DNA of 64,000 nucleotides from Streptomyces violaceusniger Tu 4113 (GTDB lineage Bacteria; Actinomycetota; Actinomycetes; Streptomycetales; Streptomycetaceae). Positions within the stretch are counted from its first letter, which is position 1; each line of letters starts with the position of its first letter. A model generated the notes under the pieces. That model searched no databases, was not told the DNA's origin, and was given only the letters and a program-made list of their open reading frames with translations. A program made the position numbers and the translations under genes. Location of the stretch: the NCBI RefSeq assembly GCF_000147815.2, contig NC_015957.1, forward strand, positions 2,790,001 to 2,854,000, read 5' to 3'. Of the stretch, positions 8,074-16,559 are shown one piece after another.

Positions 8074-10112
8074 TGCTGCGCGGGGCGCAATCGGATCGCG
8101 GTGCCGCCGCCGGCGACGAGTGGCAGTGTGAGCACCGTGGACGATCGCACCGTTGTGGTCTGGACATCGATCGGGAGCGGGTTGTCGTGCCAACTGGTGT
8201 CGGCGGCATCGCGGTAGATCTCGGCTCTGTACCGGCCCGGTCCCAGGAACCGCAGCGGCACCCGCAGCGTCCGGTCCTGCTCGTCGGTGATCGCGCCGAG
8301 ATACCAGGTGTGGCCCTTGCGGCGGGCGGCGACCGTGTAGTCGCCGATCACGCAGTCCAGGAACCGGGTCTCGTCCCAGGTGGCCGGGAGGTCCTTCAGA
8401 TAGGCGAAACCCGGGTGGGAGCGGTAGTTCTCCGGGGTGTCGGCCAGCATCTGCAGCGGGCTGAAGAACAGTGAGTACAGGGCGAGTTGCGTGGCCGATG
8501 TCGTCTGCACGCGGGTGCCGAGCCCAGCCGGGTCCCAGGTCACGTTGAGCACACCCGGGGTGTAGTCGGCCGGCCCGCCCATGAACCGGGTGAACGGCAG
8601 GATGGTGGCCTGCTCCGGCGGATTCCCGAGCTTCCCCATGTAGTTCTGCTGCTCCATCCCGGCCACCCCCTCACCGGTCATCATGTTCGGGTACGTGCGT
8701 GCCAGTCCGGTCGGCTTGATGGCCTCGTGCGCGATGACCATGATCTTGTAGCGGGCCGCGGTGTCGACGACCCGCTGATAGTGGCGCACGGCTTCCTGGT
8801 CGAAGTGGCTGCGGTTCACCCCGCCCAGCTCGAACCTGGTGGCATAGCCGGTCTTGACCGAGTGGATGCCGAGCTCGGCGTACCGCGCGAAGATCGTGTC
8901 CAGGTGCTGCTCGTAGTAGTCGACGAAGCCGCGGGTCTCGTTATGAGCGGTGAACCCGATGCCGTTGGCCCGTGCGTAGCGCAGCACCTCGGGCAGATCG
9001 AAGTCCGGCTGCGGCGTCAGGAAGTCCTGGCCGGTCCACTGGCCGCCGGCGTTGGTGTTCCAGCCCTCCGCGAGAACGCTGCTCGCGCCCGCCTCCCTGG
9101 CGAAGTCGATGTACTGCTTGACACGCTCGGTCGTCGCCCCGTGGTGCGGCCCCGCGGTCCAGGTCGTGTGGCGCCGCTGCAGTTCCCACCACACGCCGAC
9201 GTAGGTGCCGGGCGAGATCCATGACGTATCGGCGAGCGCACACGGCTCGTTCAGGTTCTCGATCAGGTGCGATTCGGCGAGATCACCGGGACGGTCGCCG
9301 ATGGTCAGCGTGCGCCACGGGGTGGAGAACTCGCCCGACAGCCGGGCCTTCGTGCCGTCGGGAAGGCTGATCAGTTCACTGGTCAACGTACCCGGCCGGG
9401 TGGGGTCGGCGGCGAGGGTCATGCTCGGATAGTCGATCAGCGCCGCCTCGTGCACGACGACGTACTGACCGTCCGTCGTGGCCAGCGTCAGCGGGGTCTG
9501 CGCGGTATCCACGTCGGACAATGGGGCCCGCCGGTAATGCTGTTCGTCGGCCCTCCAGTCGGTACCCGCCTTCAGCGACCAGCTCGTGGCCGTCGGCGGC
9601 AGCGCGAACTCGGTGCGCTCGGCGGTGACCGTGTAGGTGTCGAGCCCGGTCTGCGCGGGCAGGTGGTAGCGGAATCCGACGCCGTCGTCGAAGACCCGGA
9701 GGACCAGGTCCAGCCGTATCCCACTCGAGGACTGCACGGTCCGCACCACGCACTCCCTGGCATGGTTGCGGACGATCGCGTCGGGGCCCCACACCGGACG
9801 CCACGATTCCTTGATGGTCCTGCGCCTGACGGATTCCACCACCAGGCCGCCGATGAGCGATGGCCGGCCGGCCAGGTCGAGCCCGAGCCCGGAGGACGCG
9901 ACCAGGACCCGGCCATCACGCACGACCTGATACCGGAGACCCCCGTTCGCCGTGAGAACGGTTACCCGCAACCGGCCATTCGGCGAGTGGACCGTGACGT
10001 GGCCGGACGTCTCGGCCAACGAGGCGGCGGTGGCGGGGGCGCTGAACGCCCCGGTGAGTGCGGCGCCGGCGGTGGCGCCAAGAACCGTACGACGGTCTGG
10101 CTTGCTGACCAC
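8070..10112 (-). CDS. secreted GH97 alpha-glucosidase/glycoside hydrolase
   Basis: About 680 residues. A GTG at 10112 is preferred because GGAGGG lies five bases before it; an ATG at 10124 overlaps that site. The leader SKPDRRTVLGATAGAALTG is Tat-like. The body has the three-part GH97 layout: N-terminal beta domain, central TIM barrel and short C-terminal beta domain. Central motifs match the inverting SusB branch: HNETRG, KTGY, HEAIKPTGLARTYPN and ILPFTRFMGGPADYTPG. The Glu residues in HNET, HEA and MEQQ fit the calcium and catalytic glutamates of SusB, whereas the retaining branch has an Asp where this has KTGY. Expected role: exo-hydrolysis of alpha-linked glucosides outside the cell. It stands alone, flanked by a dead oxidoreductase and an IS scar. 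Confidence 0.9.
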   Translation of the reverse strand: MVSKPDRRTVLGATAGAALTGAFSAPATAASLAETSGHVTVHSPNGRLRVTVLTANGGLRYQVVRDGRVLVASSGLGLDLAGRPSLIGGLVVESVRRRTIKESWRPVWGPDAIVRNHARECVVRTVQSSSGIRLDLVLRVFDDGVGFRYHLPAQTGLDTYTVTAERTEFALPPTATSWSLKAGTDWRADEQHYRRAPLSDVDTAQTPLTLATTDGQYVVVHEAALIDYPSMTLAADPTRPGTLTSELISLPDGTKARLSGEFSTPWRTLTIGDRPGDLAESHLIENLNEPCALADTSWISPGTYVGVWWELQRRHTTWTAGPHHGATTERVKQYIDFAREAGASSVLAEGWNTNAGGQWTGQDFLTPQPDFDLPEVLRYARANGIGFTAHNETRGFVDYYEQHLDTIFARYAELGIHSVKTGYATRFELGGVNRSHFDQEAVRHYQRVVDTAARYKIMVIAHEAIKPTGLARTYPNMMTGEGVAGMEQQNYMGKLGNPPEQATILPFTRFMGGPADYTPGVLNVTWDPAGLGTRVQTTSATQLALYSLFFSPLQMLADTPENYRSHPGFAYLKDLPATWDETRFLDCVIGDYTVAARRKGHTWYLGAITDEQDRTLRVPLRFLGPGRYRAEIYRDAADTSWHDNPLPIDVQTTTVRSSTVLTLPLVAGGGTAIRLRPAQH

Positions 10113-10299
10113 TTCACCCTCCATCAAGGCTGGCCGGGTCGTGCCCAACAGACGGGATACGTCCTGTCGGATGCGGGGGCTTGTTCCATGGCGCAAGGTG
10201 CGACGACGACAGTGCCGTCGTCACCCTTCCCCGAGCCACCGCCGCGAACCGGATGTGCGTGCCTCAGGTATCCGGCTCTGATCCCCGCCAGCGCCAGCG

Positions 10300-10470
10300 C
10301 CGGCACGGGCTCGGGTCCCCGGCGTACTCGGCGAGCGTCCAGCAGTTCTTGCGCGGCAAGTCCGACAAGAGCCCGAGCACGAACTCCCGCGCTCGGCGCC
10401 GCGGCTCCACCCGGGCAAATCGCCCCGCGATACGGCCCATCAAGACCTCGAACCTGTCCTGCCAACGGGC
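10300..10470 (-). mobile_element. IS701-family transposase fragment, copy 1
   Basis: Read on the minus strand, this segment gives IAGRFARVEPRRRAREFVLG, LLSDLPRKNCWTLAEYAGD and then loses similarity. That is the conserved N-terminus of IS701-type DDE transposases; the catalytic core is gone. The same protein segment reappears at 15168-15470, and both are preceded by an identical 24-base flank. The gap from 10125 to 10610 holds only this scar and its flank. Confidence 0.75.
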
Positions 10471-10471
10471 A

Positions 10472-10590
10472 GGATCTATGCTGTGACCTGCGGCCGCCGC
10501 CTGATCTTCTGTTTCACATACCGATGATCACCGGTGGCCATATCCGTTCCCGGACCAGCCCGACCAGCAAGATCACGATCTACATCTGGA
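10472..10590. repeat. conserved IS701 flank, copy 1 (copy 2 at 15481-15598)
   Basis: Positions 10472-10495 and 15481-15504 are identical over 24 bases, starting GGATCTATGCTGTGACC. Similarity continues through GATGATCA-x-C-x-GTGGCC to about 10575. A second element, AAGATCACGATCTACA followed by CTGGAG (10569-10590), recurs at 16507-16529 with one or two changes. The arrangement marks the upstream region of the IS701 transposase and may contain its end. In copy 2 it is split by the phosphotransferase remnant. Confidence 0.65.
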
Positions 10591-10610
10591 GTACTGAGCA
10601 TCGTCATCCA

Positions 10611-10961
10611 TCAGGATCCGACGGGTTGGCTCGCCAACGCCCCTATCCGATCCATGTGGGCGTATCCCCATTCACACAGCGGGCGCAGCGCTTCAGCCAG
10701 ACTCGAGCCGAACGGTGTCAGGGAGTATTCGACGTGAGGGGGAAGCTCCTGGAAGTCCTTGCGGACGACAATGCAGTCTGCCTCAAGGTCTTTGAGCGCA
10801 CCGATCAGCACTTTCTCGGTAACGCCGTCGACAAGGCGGCGAAGCTGGCCGAACCGTTGGGGACCGTGCACGGCGAGCTGCCACAGCACCAGGAACTTCC
10901 ACCTGCCCCCGACGACGGACAGTGCGGCGTCCAATCCGCAGTAGAACCCACGCTCAGTCAT
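10611..10961 (-). CDS. HxlR-family transcriptional regulator
   Basis: 116 residues from the ATG at 10961, with AAGGA nine bases upstream. It is a complete winged-helix HxlR protein: FYCGLDAALSVVGGRWKFLV, QRFGQLRRLVDGVTEKVL, LPPHVEYSLTPFG. These small dimeric regulators usually control a neighbouring redox gene and often sense reactive electrophiles or quinones. The one Cys near the N-terminus (FYCGLD) is where redox-sensing HxlR proteins carry theirs; that use here is inference. It lies downstream of the flavin oxidoreductase on the same strand, with its own operator at 11007-11020, and is a paralogue of the dead HxlR gene at 12587. Confidence 0.88.
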   Translation of the reverse strand: MTERGFYCGLDAALSVVGGRWKFLVLWQLAVHGPQRFGQLRRLVDGVTEKVLIGALKDLEADCIVVRKDFQELPPHVEYSLTPFGSSLAEALRPLCEWGYAHMDRIGALASQPVGS

Positions 10962-11006
10962 CTGGACATATCCTTCCGTCCGCCACCACCTGGAGGCACT
11001 TACCCC

Positions 11007-11020
11007 AAAGTAGGTACTTG
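11007..11020. promoter_or_regulatory. putative HxlR operator, copy 1
   Basis: AAAGTAGGTACTTG contains the inverted repeat AAGTA-GG-TACTT. It lies 46 bases before the HxlR start at 10961. The identical 14-mer, in the same orientation relative to its gene, lies 47 bases before the dead HxlR gene at 12587. The sequence next to it, GTAAG-x-GCCTCCAG on the gene's strand, is also shared. Confidence 0.65.
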
Positions 11021-11163
11021 CTGGAGGGAGGGGACTTGTTGTTGGCCGATAATCAGAGTGAGCCACCGGACCGCAGTCGAGGACTCATCCGTACATAAAT
11101 CCGCTTCGGTGCACGGACTCGTGCCTGAGCTGAATAGGTGAGGGCGGATGCCGGGACCCGACG

Positions 11164-12291
11164 TCAGCGCAGGGTGGCGACCTGGTCGACGGTGAACGGG
11201 ATCAGCGCCTCCGTGTCCCCGGTGAGGACCTTGCGAGCCCACTCCGGGTCGGCGATCAGGGCCCGGCCGATCGCGATCAGGTCGAACTCGTCCCGCTCCA
11301 GCCGGTCCAGCAGATTCTCGATGCCCGCCACCCCGGTCCGGCTCCCGCTCTGGAACCCCGGTTCGAACTCCTTGTCCAGGCCGACGGAGCCGACGCTGAT
11401 GGTGGCCTTGCCGGTGAGCTTCTTCGTCCAGCCCGCGAGATTCAGGTCCGAGCCCTCGAACTCCGGCACCCAGTACCGGCGGGTGGAGGAGTGGAAGGCG
11501 TCCACCCCGGCCTCCGCGATCGGGGTGAGGACCGCCTCCAGCTCCTGCGGGGTGGTGGCCAGCCGCGCATCGTAGTGCTTCACCTTCCACTGCGAGGTGC
11601 GGAAGACGATCGGGAAGTCGGTGGAGACGGCCTTCCGGCAGGCGGCCACGATCTCGACGGCGAACCGGGTACGGGCGACCGAGTCACCGCCGTAGCCGTC
11701 GGTGCGGCGGTTGGTGCGCTCCCACAGGAACTGGTCGATCAGAAGGCCATGGGCACCGTGCAGTTCGACGCCGTCGAAACCGGTGCGCTCGGCCGCGGCG
11801 GCGGCCTCGGCGAAGGCGGCGATCACCGCGTCCAGGTCGTCCTGGGTCATGGCCTTACCGGCCGGGGCGCCGTCCAGCCCGAGACCCGAGGGGCTGGCCG
11901 TCGGGGCGTCGGGGACCGGGCCCGAGCCCTCGGGGCGCTGCACCCCGACGTGGCAGATCTGCGCCAAGATCCGGCCGCCCGCGCGGTGCACCTCCGCCAC
12001 CACGTTCTTCCAGCCCGCCAGGGCGTCCTCGCCGTGGAATAGCGGCGCCCGGACGCTGTCCCCCGCCGAGTCGTGACGGATGTACGTTCCCTCGGTGACG
12101 ATCAGCCCGACCCCGCCGGCCGCCCGGCGCGCGTAGTACCGCGCCACATCGGCACCGGGGACGCCGCCCGGCGAGAAGTCGCGCGTCATCGGCGCCATGA
12201 CGATCCGGTTCGGGACGGTGAGCCCGCGCAGGGTGAACGGGCGGGACAGGGCCTGAGCCGCGCGGTCGGCGGCAGCGCTGCTGGCAGGCAC
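11164..12291 (-). CDS. NADH:flavin oxidoreductase, Old Yellow Enzyme family
   Basis: 375 residues from a GTG at 12291 that has AGGAG seven bases upstream. An ATG at 12381 would add 30 low-complexity residues and is less likely. The FMN barrel is complete: FTLRGLTVPNRIVMAPMT at the N-terminus, then EGTYIRH, ELHGAHGLLIDQFLWERTN, RTDGYGGDS and AIGRALIADPEWA. Such enzymes reduce activated C=C bonds of enones, quinones or nitro compounds with NAD(P)H and FMN in the cytoplasm. HxlR genes lie on both sides. The half-site AAGTAGG at 12306-12312, just before its ribosome site, resembles their operator, so repression by HxlR with induction by reactive electrophiles is plausible. Confidence 0.9.
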   Translation of the reverse strand: MPASSAAADRAAQALSRPFTLRGLTVPNRIVMAPMTRDFSPGGVPGADVARYYARRAAGGVGLIVTEGTYIRHDSAGDSVRAPLFHGEDALAGWKNVVAEVHRAGGRILAQICHVGVQRPEGSGPVPDAPTASPSGLGLDGAPAGKAMTQDDLDAVIAAFAEAAAAAERTGFDGVELHGAHGLLIDQFLWERTNRRTDGYGGDSVARTRFAVEIVAACRKAVSTDFPIVFRTSQWKVKHYDARLATTPQELEAVLTPIAEAGVDAFHSSTRRYWVPEFEGSDLNLAGWTKKLTGKATISVGSVGLDKEFEPGFQSGSRTGVAGIENLLDRLERDEFDLIAIGRALIADPEWARKVLTGDTEALIPFTVDQVATLR

Positions 12292-12525
12292 GTGAATGCT
12301 CCTCGAAGTAGGACGACGTTCCGCGGAGGGCCGGCTCTCGGAGGCGGCGGCGATGTCGGTGGTGCTGGACGTGTCGGGCATGATCGATGTGCCTTTCGCG
12401 TATTCGGTTGGTTTGGTCTGCCTCCCCGACGCCGAGGCTCGTGCGCCCGAACCCGGGACGGGGCTTGACGGCTAGGCCGGTTGCCTACGCCAGAATTGAG
12501 GGAACATGCAGTTCCTTCCCGCGGA

Positions 12526-12539
12526 CAAGTACCTACTTT
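12526..12539. promoter_or_regulatory. putative HxlR operator, copy 2
   Basis: CAAGTACCTACTTT is the exact reverse complement of the 14-mer at 11007-11020. It sits in the 295-base gap between the divergent flavin oxidoreductase (start 12291) and the HxlR pseudogene (start 12587), where one site could control both promoters. Its survival beside a dead regulator suggests the intact paralogue now uses it. Confidence 0.65.
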
Positions 12540-12586
12540 TTTGTAAGCGCCTCCAGCGTGGGTGTTTTCGTAAAACAGGAGCCACG

Positions 12587-12943
12587 ATGAGAACCGATCG
12601 CCAGTACTACTGTGGGCTCGGCGCAGCACTATCGGTGGTTGGCGGCCGGTGGAAGTACCTGGTCGTGCGGCAGCTCGCCTCGGAAGGGCCTCGCCGGTTC
12701 GGGCAATTGCGACGCCTCGTCAACTGCGTGACCGAGAAGCTCCTTATCGGTGCGCTCTAGGAGCTCGAAGCCGATGGCTCATCGTGCGCAAGGACTTTCG
12801 GGAGGTGCCCCCGCACGTGGAGTACTCCTTGACACCCTTCGGGGTCAGCCTCGCCGAGGCGTTGCGCCTCCACTGCGAGTGGGGTTACGTTCACATGGGC
12901 CGCGATCACCCTTATAGCCAGGCAGATCACCCGTCGAAGTTCC
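12587..12943 (+). pseudogene. HxlR-family regulator, nonsense plus frameshift
   Basis: The ATG at 12587 has AGGAG at the right distance. The reading YYCGLGAALSVVGGRWKYLV then VTEKLLIGAL stops at a TAG (12758-12760), exactly where the paralogue at 10611-10961 has Lys. After ELEADG one base is missing, and the similarity resumes in another frame as IVRKDFREVPPHVEYSLTPF and EWGYVHM. Two lesions make it a pseudogene. It was presumably the original divergent regulator of the flavin oxidoreductase. The following 200 bases, to 13161, hold no gene. Confidence 0.88.
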
Positions 12944-13161
12944 CGCAGGAGCGGTCAGTCGACCTCCCCCGAGGTTCAACGCGACTGACCGCCAGCAGTT
13001 CCCGAGCGGCCAAGTTTTCAGCCATCGAATGGCGACAAGCTAACTGCCGTACCCGGAGTTCTCGAACTCGCCGATGCTACGAACGATACGAATGAGCGGA
13101 GTAATCCCGCGCCAAAATCGCAGGAAAAGCTCATGCCCAGTTCTGCTCCGGCCGAAGTGGG

Positions 13162-13911
13162 CTATACCTGAGCCATACCGCCGTCGATGCAGAGTTCTGC
13201 ACCTGTCATGAAACTGCTCTCGTCCGAGGCGAGAAACAGCGCACCATTGGCGATCTCCTCGGGAAGCCCGAGGCGGCCCATCGGGACAAGGGTACTCATA
13301 TGGGCTCGGAGAGCTACTGGATCTTGACCGAAGTACTCGGCCTGTCCGTCGATGATGAGTGTGTCGATCGGCCCCGGACTCAGCACGTTGACCCGAAGAC
13401 CCCGGTCGCCGAACTCTGCCGCCCACGTGCGCGCGTAGGAGCGCACGGCGGCCTTCGCCGCGCTGTAAGCCCCTGCCCCGGGATCCCCCTTGAATGCCGT
13501 GATCGAGCCCAGTAAAACGATCGAGCCGCCCGTTCGTAGAAGCGGCATCGCCTTCTGGACGGTAAACAGTGCGCCGCGGGCATTGAGGTCGAATGTGCGG
13601 TCGAAGTGTTCCTCGGTCACGTCCCCGAAGTTCATCCGCTCAATGCTTCCAGCGTTCGCGACGATCACATCGAGGTGCCCGCTCTCCTGACGGATAGCCC
13701 CGACCACATTGTCGAGATCACCCGACACTGTAGCGTCCGCAGTGACCGCCGTGACATGTCCCTCAATGGAAGCCTTCGCGGCTTCGAGCGCCTCCTTCCG
13801 CCGCCCCGTTATGTAGACGTGGGCGCCTTCACTTCCGAATCTCTGGGCAATCGCCAGACCAAGGCCCGCGCTCCCGCCAGTGACGAGGGCTACCTTATTC
13901 GCGAGACGCAT
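13162..13911 (-). CDS. short-chain dehydrogenase/reductase (SDR)
   Basis: 249 residues from the ATG at 13911, with AAGGAGA just upstream. Classical SDR motifs are present: cofactor loop TGGSAGLG, NAG (VIVANAGS), catalytic Ser in LLGSITAF and YSAAK, and the C-terminal loop SPGPIDTLI. The Arg/Lys pair in TGRRKEA suggests an NADP preference. Substrate unknown. It is divergent from the LysR gene at 14151 across a 239-base gap, the standard layout for a LysR-controlled target. Confidence 0.88.
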   Translation of the reverse strand: MRLANKVALVTGGSAGLGLAIAQRFGSEGAHVYITGRRKEALEAAKASIEGHVTAVTADATVSGDLDNVVGAIRQESGHLDVIVANAGSIERMNFGDVTEEHFDRTFDLNARGALFTVQKAMPLLRTGGSIVLLGSITAFKGDPGAGAYSAAKAAVRSYARTWAAEFGDRGLRVNVLSPGPIDTLIIDGQAEYFGQDPVALRAHMSTLVPMGRLGLPEEIANGALFLASDESSFMTGAELCIDGGMAQV

Positions 13912-14115
13912 GCTTTCTCCTTGAGCCGAGACTGTGAGCACCGGACGCATTGCTTTGCCTCATCCTGCTTTTGACAGCTGGCGTCGCAGGACTTGCGTGC
14001 CTGCAGGACGCGGCTGCCGTCCCGCAGCTTTCCGGCCCTGGTGGCTGCGCTGGGCGTGCACCACGGTAGGACCGACCCGACATAGAGGCAAATAGTGGCA
14101 ACGTATACTCTGCAT

Positions 14116-14132
14116 TGACATCTCCTATGTCA
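14116..14132. promoter_or_regulatory. interrupted palindrome in the SDR/LysR divergent gap
   Basis: TGACAT and ATGTCA are perfect six-base arms around CTCCT, ending 18 bases before the LysR start. TATACT at 14104-14109 is a good -10-like hexamer, with no clear -35. The palindrome is a candidate site for LysR autoregulation and control of the divergent SDR gene. Confidence 0.4.
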
Positions 14133-14150
14133 TGTCGAAGGTGGATGCGA

Positions 14151-15059
14151 ATGAACCTGCGCCAATACGAATACGCCCTGGCCGTCGCCGAAGAGGGCTC
14201 CATGACAGCGGCAGCAGAACGTCTGCGGGTCACTCAGCCCTCTCTGTCGCAGCAGATCGGCACCCTGGAGAAGCACCTCGGGGTGCAACTGTTCACCCGC
14301 ACCCCGAGCGGGGTGACGGTGACGGTGGCAGGGCGGGCATTCCTCGCGGAGGCGAAGATCGCGACGACCGCATCCCGGCGTGCCATCACGGCCGCCCGCG
14401 CCGCCAACGGGGAACTGTCAGGCGAACTCATCATCGCTGTCCACATGGGCCTGGGAGCACGCCAACTGCCCCAGGCATTGGGGCAGCTACGCAACCGCCA
14501 CCCGAAGCTGCAGGTGACTCTCCACGAGGAGCCCGATCCCGCGGACATGGAACGACTGGTCCGCCAGGGAACCCTCGACATGATCCTCGTGCACCGCATC
14601 CCCGCCGGGTGCACCTTCGACACTCACCCTCTGGGCGAGGAAGCCTACGTCGCCGTCCTGCCGAAGGGGCACCCGCTTCTCTCCGACGGCGCCGCCCTGC
14701 GCTTGGAAGACCTGGCGTCACAGGGGTGGATCCGGTTCCGGCGCGCCAGCCTGCTCGACGACTACCTCGCCCGCCTGCTCGCCGACGCGGGCCTCAGCCC
14801 GCACACGGTGGCCCGAGCGTCACAGATCTCCACCGCGGTGCGGCTCGTGGCGCAGGGCTTGGGCGTCACTGTGGTCCCGGCCTCGGCCATCCCCGAAGGC
14901 TTCGAGGAACTGGCCTGCCCGCTCCTGCCCTCCCTGACCGAGCCCGTCCTCGTCGGCGTGCGGCGCAATCCGGGTTCGGCGGAGACGGCCATGCTCGACC
15001 ATCTCAGCCAGCAGAACTGGTGCGGTGCAGGACTCCTCTGTCAGCCCGCAACTGTTTGA
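14151..15059 (+). CDS. LysR-family transcriptional regulator
   Basis: 302 residues from the ATG at 14151, which has AAGGTGG six bases upstream; an ATG two codons earlier is possible. The N-terminal helix-turn-helix is typical (MNLRQYEYALAVAEEGSM, RLRVTQPSLSQQIGTLE, LGVQLFTRTPSG). Residues about 90-290 form the periplasmic-binding-protein-like effector domain (ELIIAVHMGLG, GTLDMILVHR, VAQGLGVTVVP). It probably controls the divergent SDR and itself; the effector cannot be read from sequence. Confidence 0.92.
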   Translation: MNLRQYEYALAVAEEGSMTAAAERLRVTQPSLSQQIGTLEKHLGVQLFTRTPSGVTVTVAGRAFLAEAKIATTASRRAITAARAANGELSGELIIAVHMGLGARQLPQALGQLRNRHPKLQVTLHEEPDPADMERLVRQGTLDMILVHRIPAGCTFDTHPLGEEAYVAVLPKGHPLLSDGAALRLEDLASQGWIRFRRASLLDDYLARLLADAGLSPHTVARASQISTAVRLVAQGLGVTVVPASAIPEGFEELACPLLPSLTEPVLVGVRRNPGSAETAMLDHLSQQNWCGAGLLCQPATV

Positions 15060-15167
15060 GCGTTCACTTTCCACGTTGCACCCATATGGAACGACCTCGG
15101 GCCCTGAAGCCATTCACTATGCCGCCCTGTCTCCACCGCTCAGCCTTTTGATCTGCCGATACGGGGT

Positions 15168-15470
15168 TCAGAACAGGCACTTAACGTCGCCGGTCTCATC
15201 GACCACCAGGACCGCGGCCTCGTCATAGAGGTGCTCAACGACGTATTCGCGCACGTCAACACGGACTCCATCGGCGTCCCAGACGGCTCGGCACAGCCGA
15301 TGCTGCATGCCGTGCGGGCTGGACTCCCCGACCCATTCCGCGATCGTCCAGCAGTCCTTGCGCGGCAGGTCCGACAGCAGGCCCAGCACCAACCGGCCGC
15401 CCCGCAGCCGTGGTTCGACCCGGGCGAACCGTCCCGCGATAAGGCCCATGGCCACCTCGAACGCCTCCCG
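15168..15470 (-). mobile_element. IS701-family transposase fragment, copy 2
   Basis: The minus strand reads LIAGRFARVEPRLRGGRLVL, LLSDLPRKDCWTIAEWVGE, MQHRLCRAVWDADGV and VLVVDETGDVK, then stops. This is the first 95 residues of an IS701-type transposase, including the first Asp of the DDE triad (VDETG). The rest is missing. It is longer than the copy at 10300-10470 and shares its upstream flank. Confidence 0.85.
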
Positions 15471-15588
15471 TCAACGGACGGGATCTATGCTGTGACCTGC
15501 GGCCACCGTCTCATCGTTACTCCACACAAGTCACGATGATCAACAGTGGCCGCACCCGTCTCCGCGCCGGGCTCGGCCAGCACCATCA

Positions 15589-16507
15589 CGCACTACGAGC
15601 GTTCGGTGAGCAACTCCGCCAGGCGGTCGGCAAACTCGGTGAGCCAGTCCAGCCGAGGTCCGGCGATACGGAACCCGTGACGGCGACCCCAGAAAGCAGC
15701 CTGGACAGCATGGAACTGGGCCCACCGCTGGACGCGTCCGCGGTCGAGTTCCGCGGCCTCGGCAAAGACGTCCAAGACACGGTCGACAGCCTTGCGCAGG
15801 TCATCCGCCTCCAGAAGCGTCAGCGCGCGGGACTTAAGTAATGTGCCGCCGTCGTAAGCCGGATCTCCTGCATACCCCTTGGGGTCGACGGCCAGCCACG
15901 GCTCGCGGCTGGCACGCAGGATGTTCCGGGCATGCAGGTCGCCGTGGATGAGGGCGTCCGGCTGGGCCCGACCCAGCTCCCGAACAGTCGCCACGGCAGC
16001 ATCCAGCACCTGGCGCGGCAATGCATGCGGCAGCTCCTCGGCATCCATGCACAACTGCTCCTCCCAGGCATCGGCCTGCTCACGCAGCCGGGGCAGACCG
16101 GGCGGTGCGGGGATGGCCAGGCGGCGATTGAGCCGCCCGGCGACTGTCACCACCTCGTCGCCGTCCTCGATCTCCGCCAGGGTCGACGGCTGAACCCGCT
16201 CCAGCAGCATCGCGAACCGCGCGTCGTCGCGCTCATGCAACAGGACGGCGCCGCACCCGCCCCACGCAACGAACGCATCTGGCTCATGAACGTTGCCGGG
16301 ATGTGGCACCCCCAGCGCCCCATCAACTCCTCCACGATCCCGGGCAGCTCGGCGAGCCACGCCGCCCCGGCTTCCCTCTCGCGGTCGACGGTGCTCTGTG
16401 CGAACTCCTCTGGCATCGCGATCATCCCGGCACCCTACGCGCCAGCCCACCACAGCCACCAAGCCCAAGGCGGCCGCTCCCGCCGCCCCGCAGACCGCGC
16501 ACTACGA
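15589..16507. repeat. 10-base direct repeats bounding the phosphotransferase remnant
   Basis: CGCACTACGA occurs at 15589-15598 and again at 16498-16507. Left of the first copy is the IS701 flank; right of the second is the other conserved element of that flank (AAGATCGCGATCTACA). The intervening 0.9 kb is absent from the equivalent place near 10575. This looks like an insertion or recombination event, but the repeat is short and the left copy overlaps the gene's stop codon. Confidence 0.4.
15593..16425 (-). pseudogene. APH(6)-type aminoglycoside/hydroxyurea phosphotransferase with internal deletion
   Basis: On the minus strand, MIAMPEEFAQSTVDREREAG and LAELPGIVEELMGRWGC form the normal N-terminus. 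The reading then changes frame directly into HPGNVHEPDAFVAWGG, so roughly 30 residues that normally carry the ATP-binding strands and Lys are missing. The remainder is intact: LIHGDLHARNIL with the catalytic Asp, VDPKGYAGDPAYDGG and a full C-terminus to the TAG at 15593. The family phosphorylates streptomycin or hydroxyurea. The deletion plus frameshift should abolish activity. It lies inside an IS701 flank. Confidence 0.82.
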
Positions 16508-16559
16508 AGATCGCGATCTACAGCTGGAGATTAGGCACCGTCAGCGCGACAGAGAATTC

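Noticed and set aside
9267..11141. Plus-strand open frame of over 600 codons across GH97, the IS scar and HxlR
   Set aside because: It runs antisense to three recognised features and has no ribosome site or motif.
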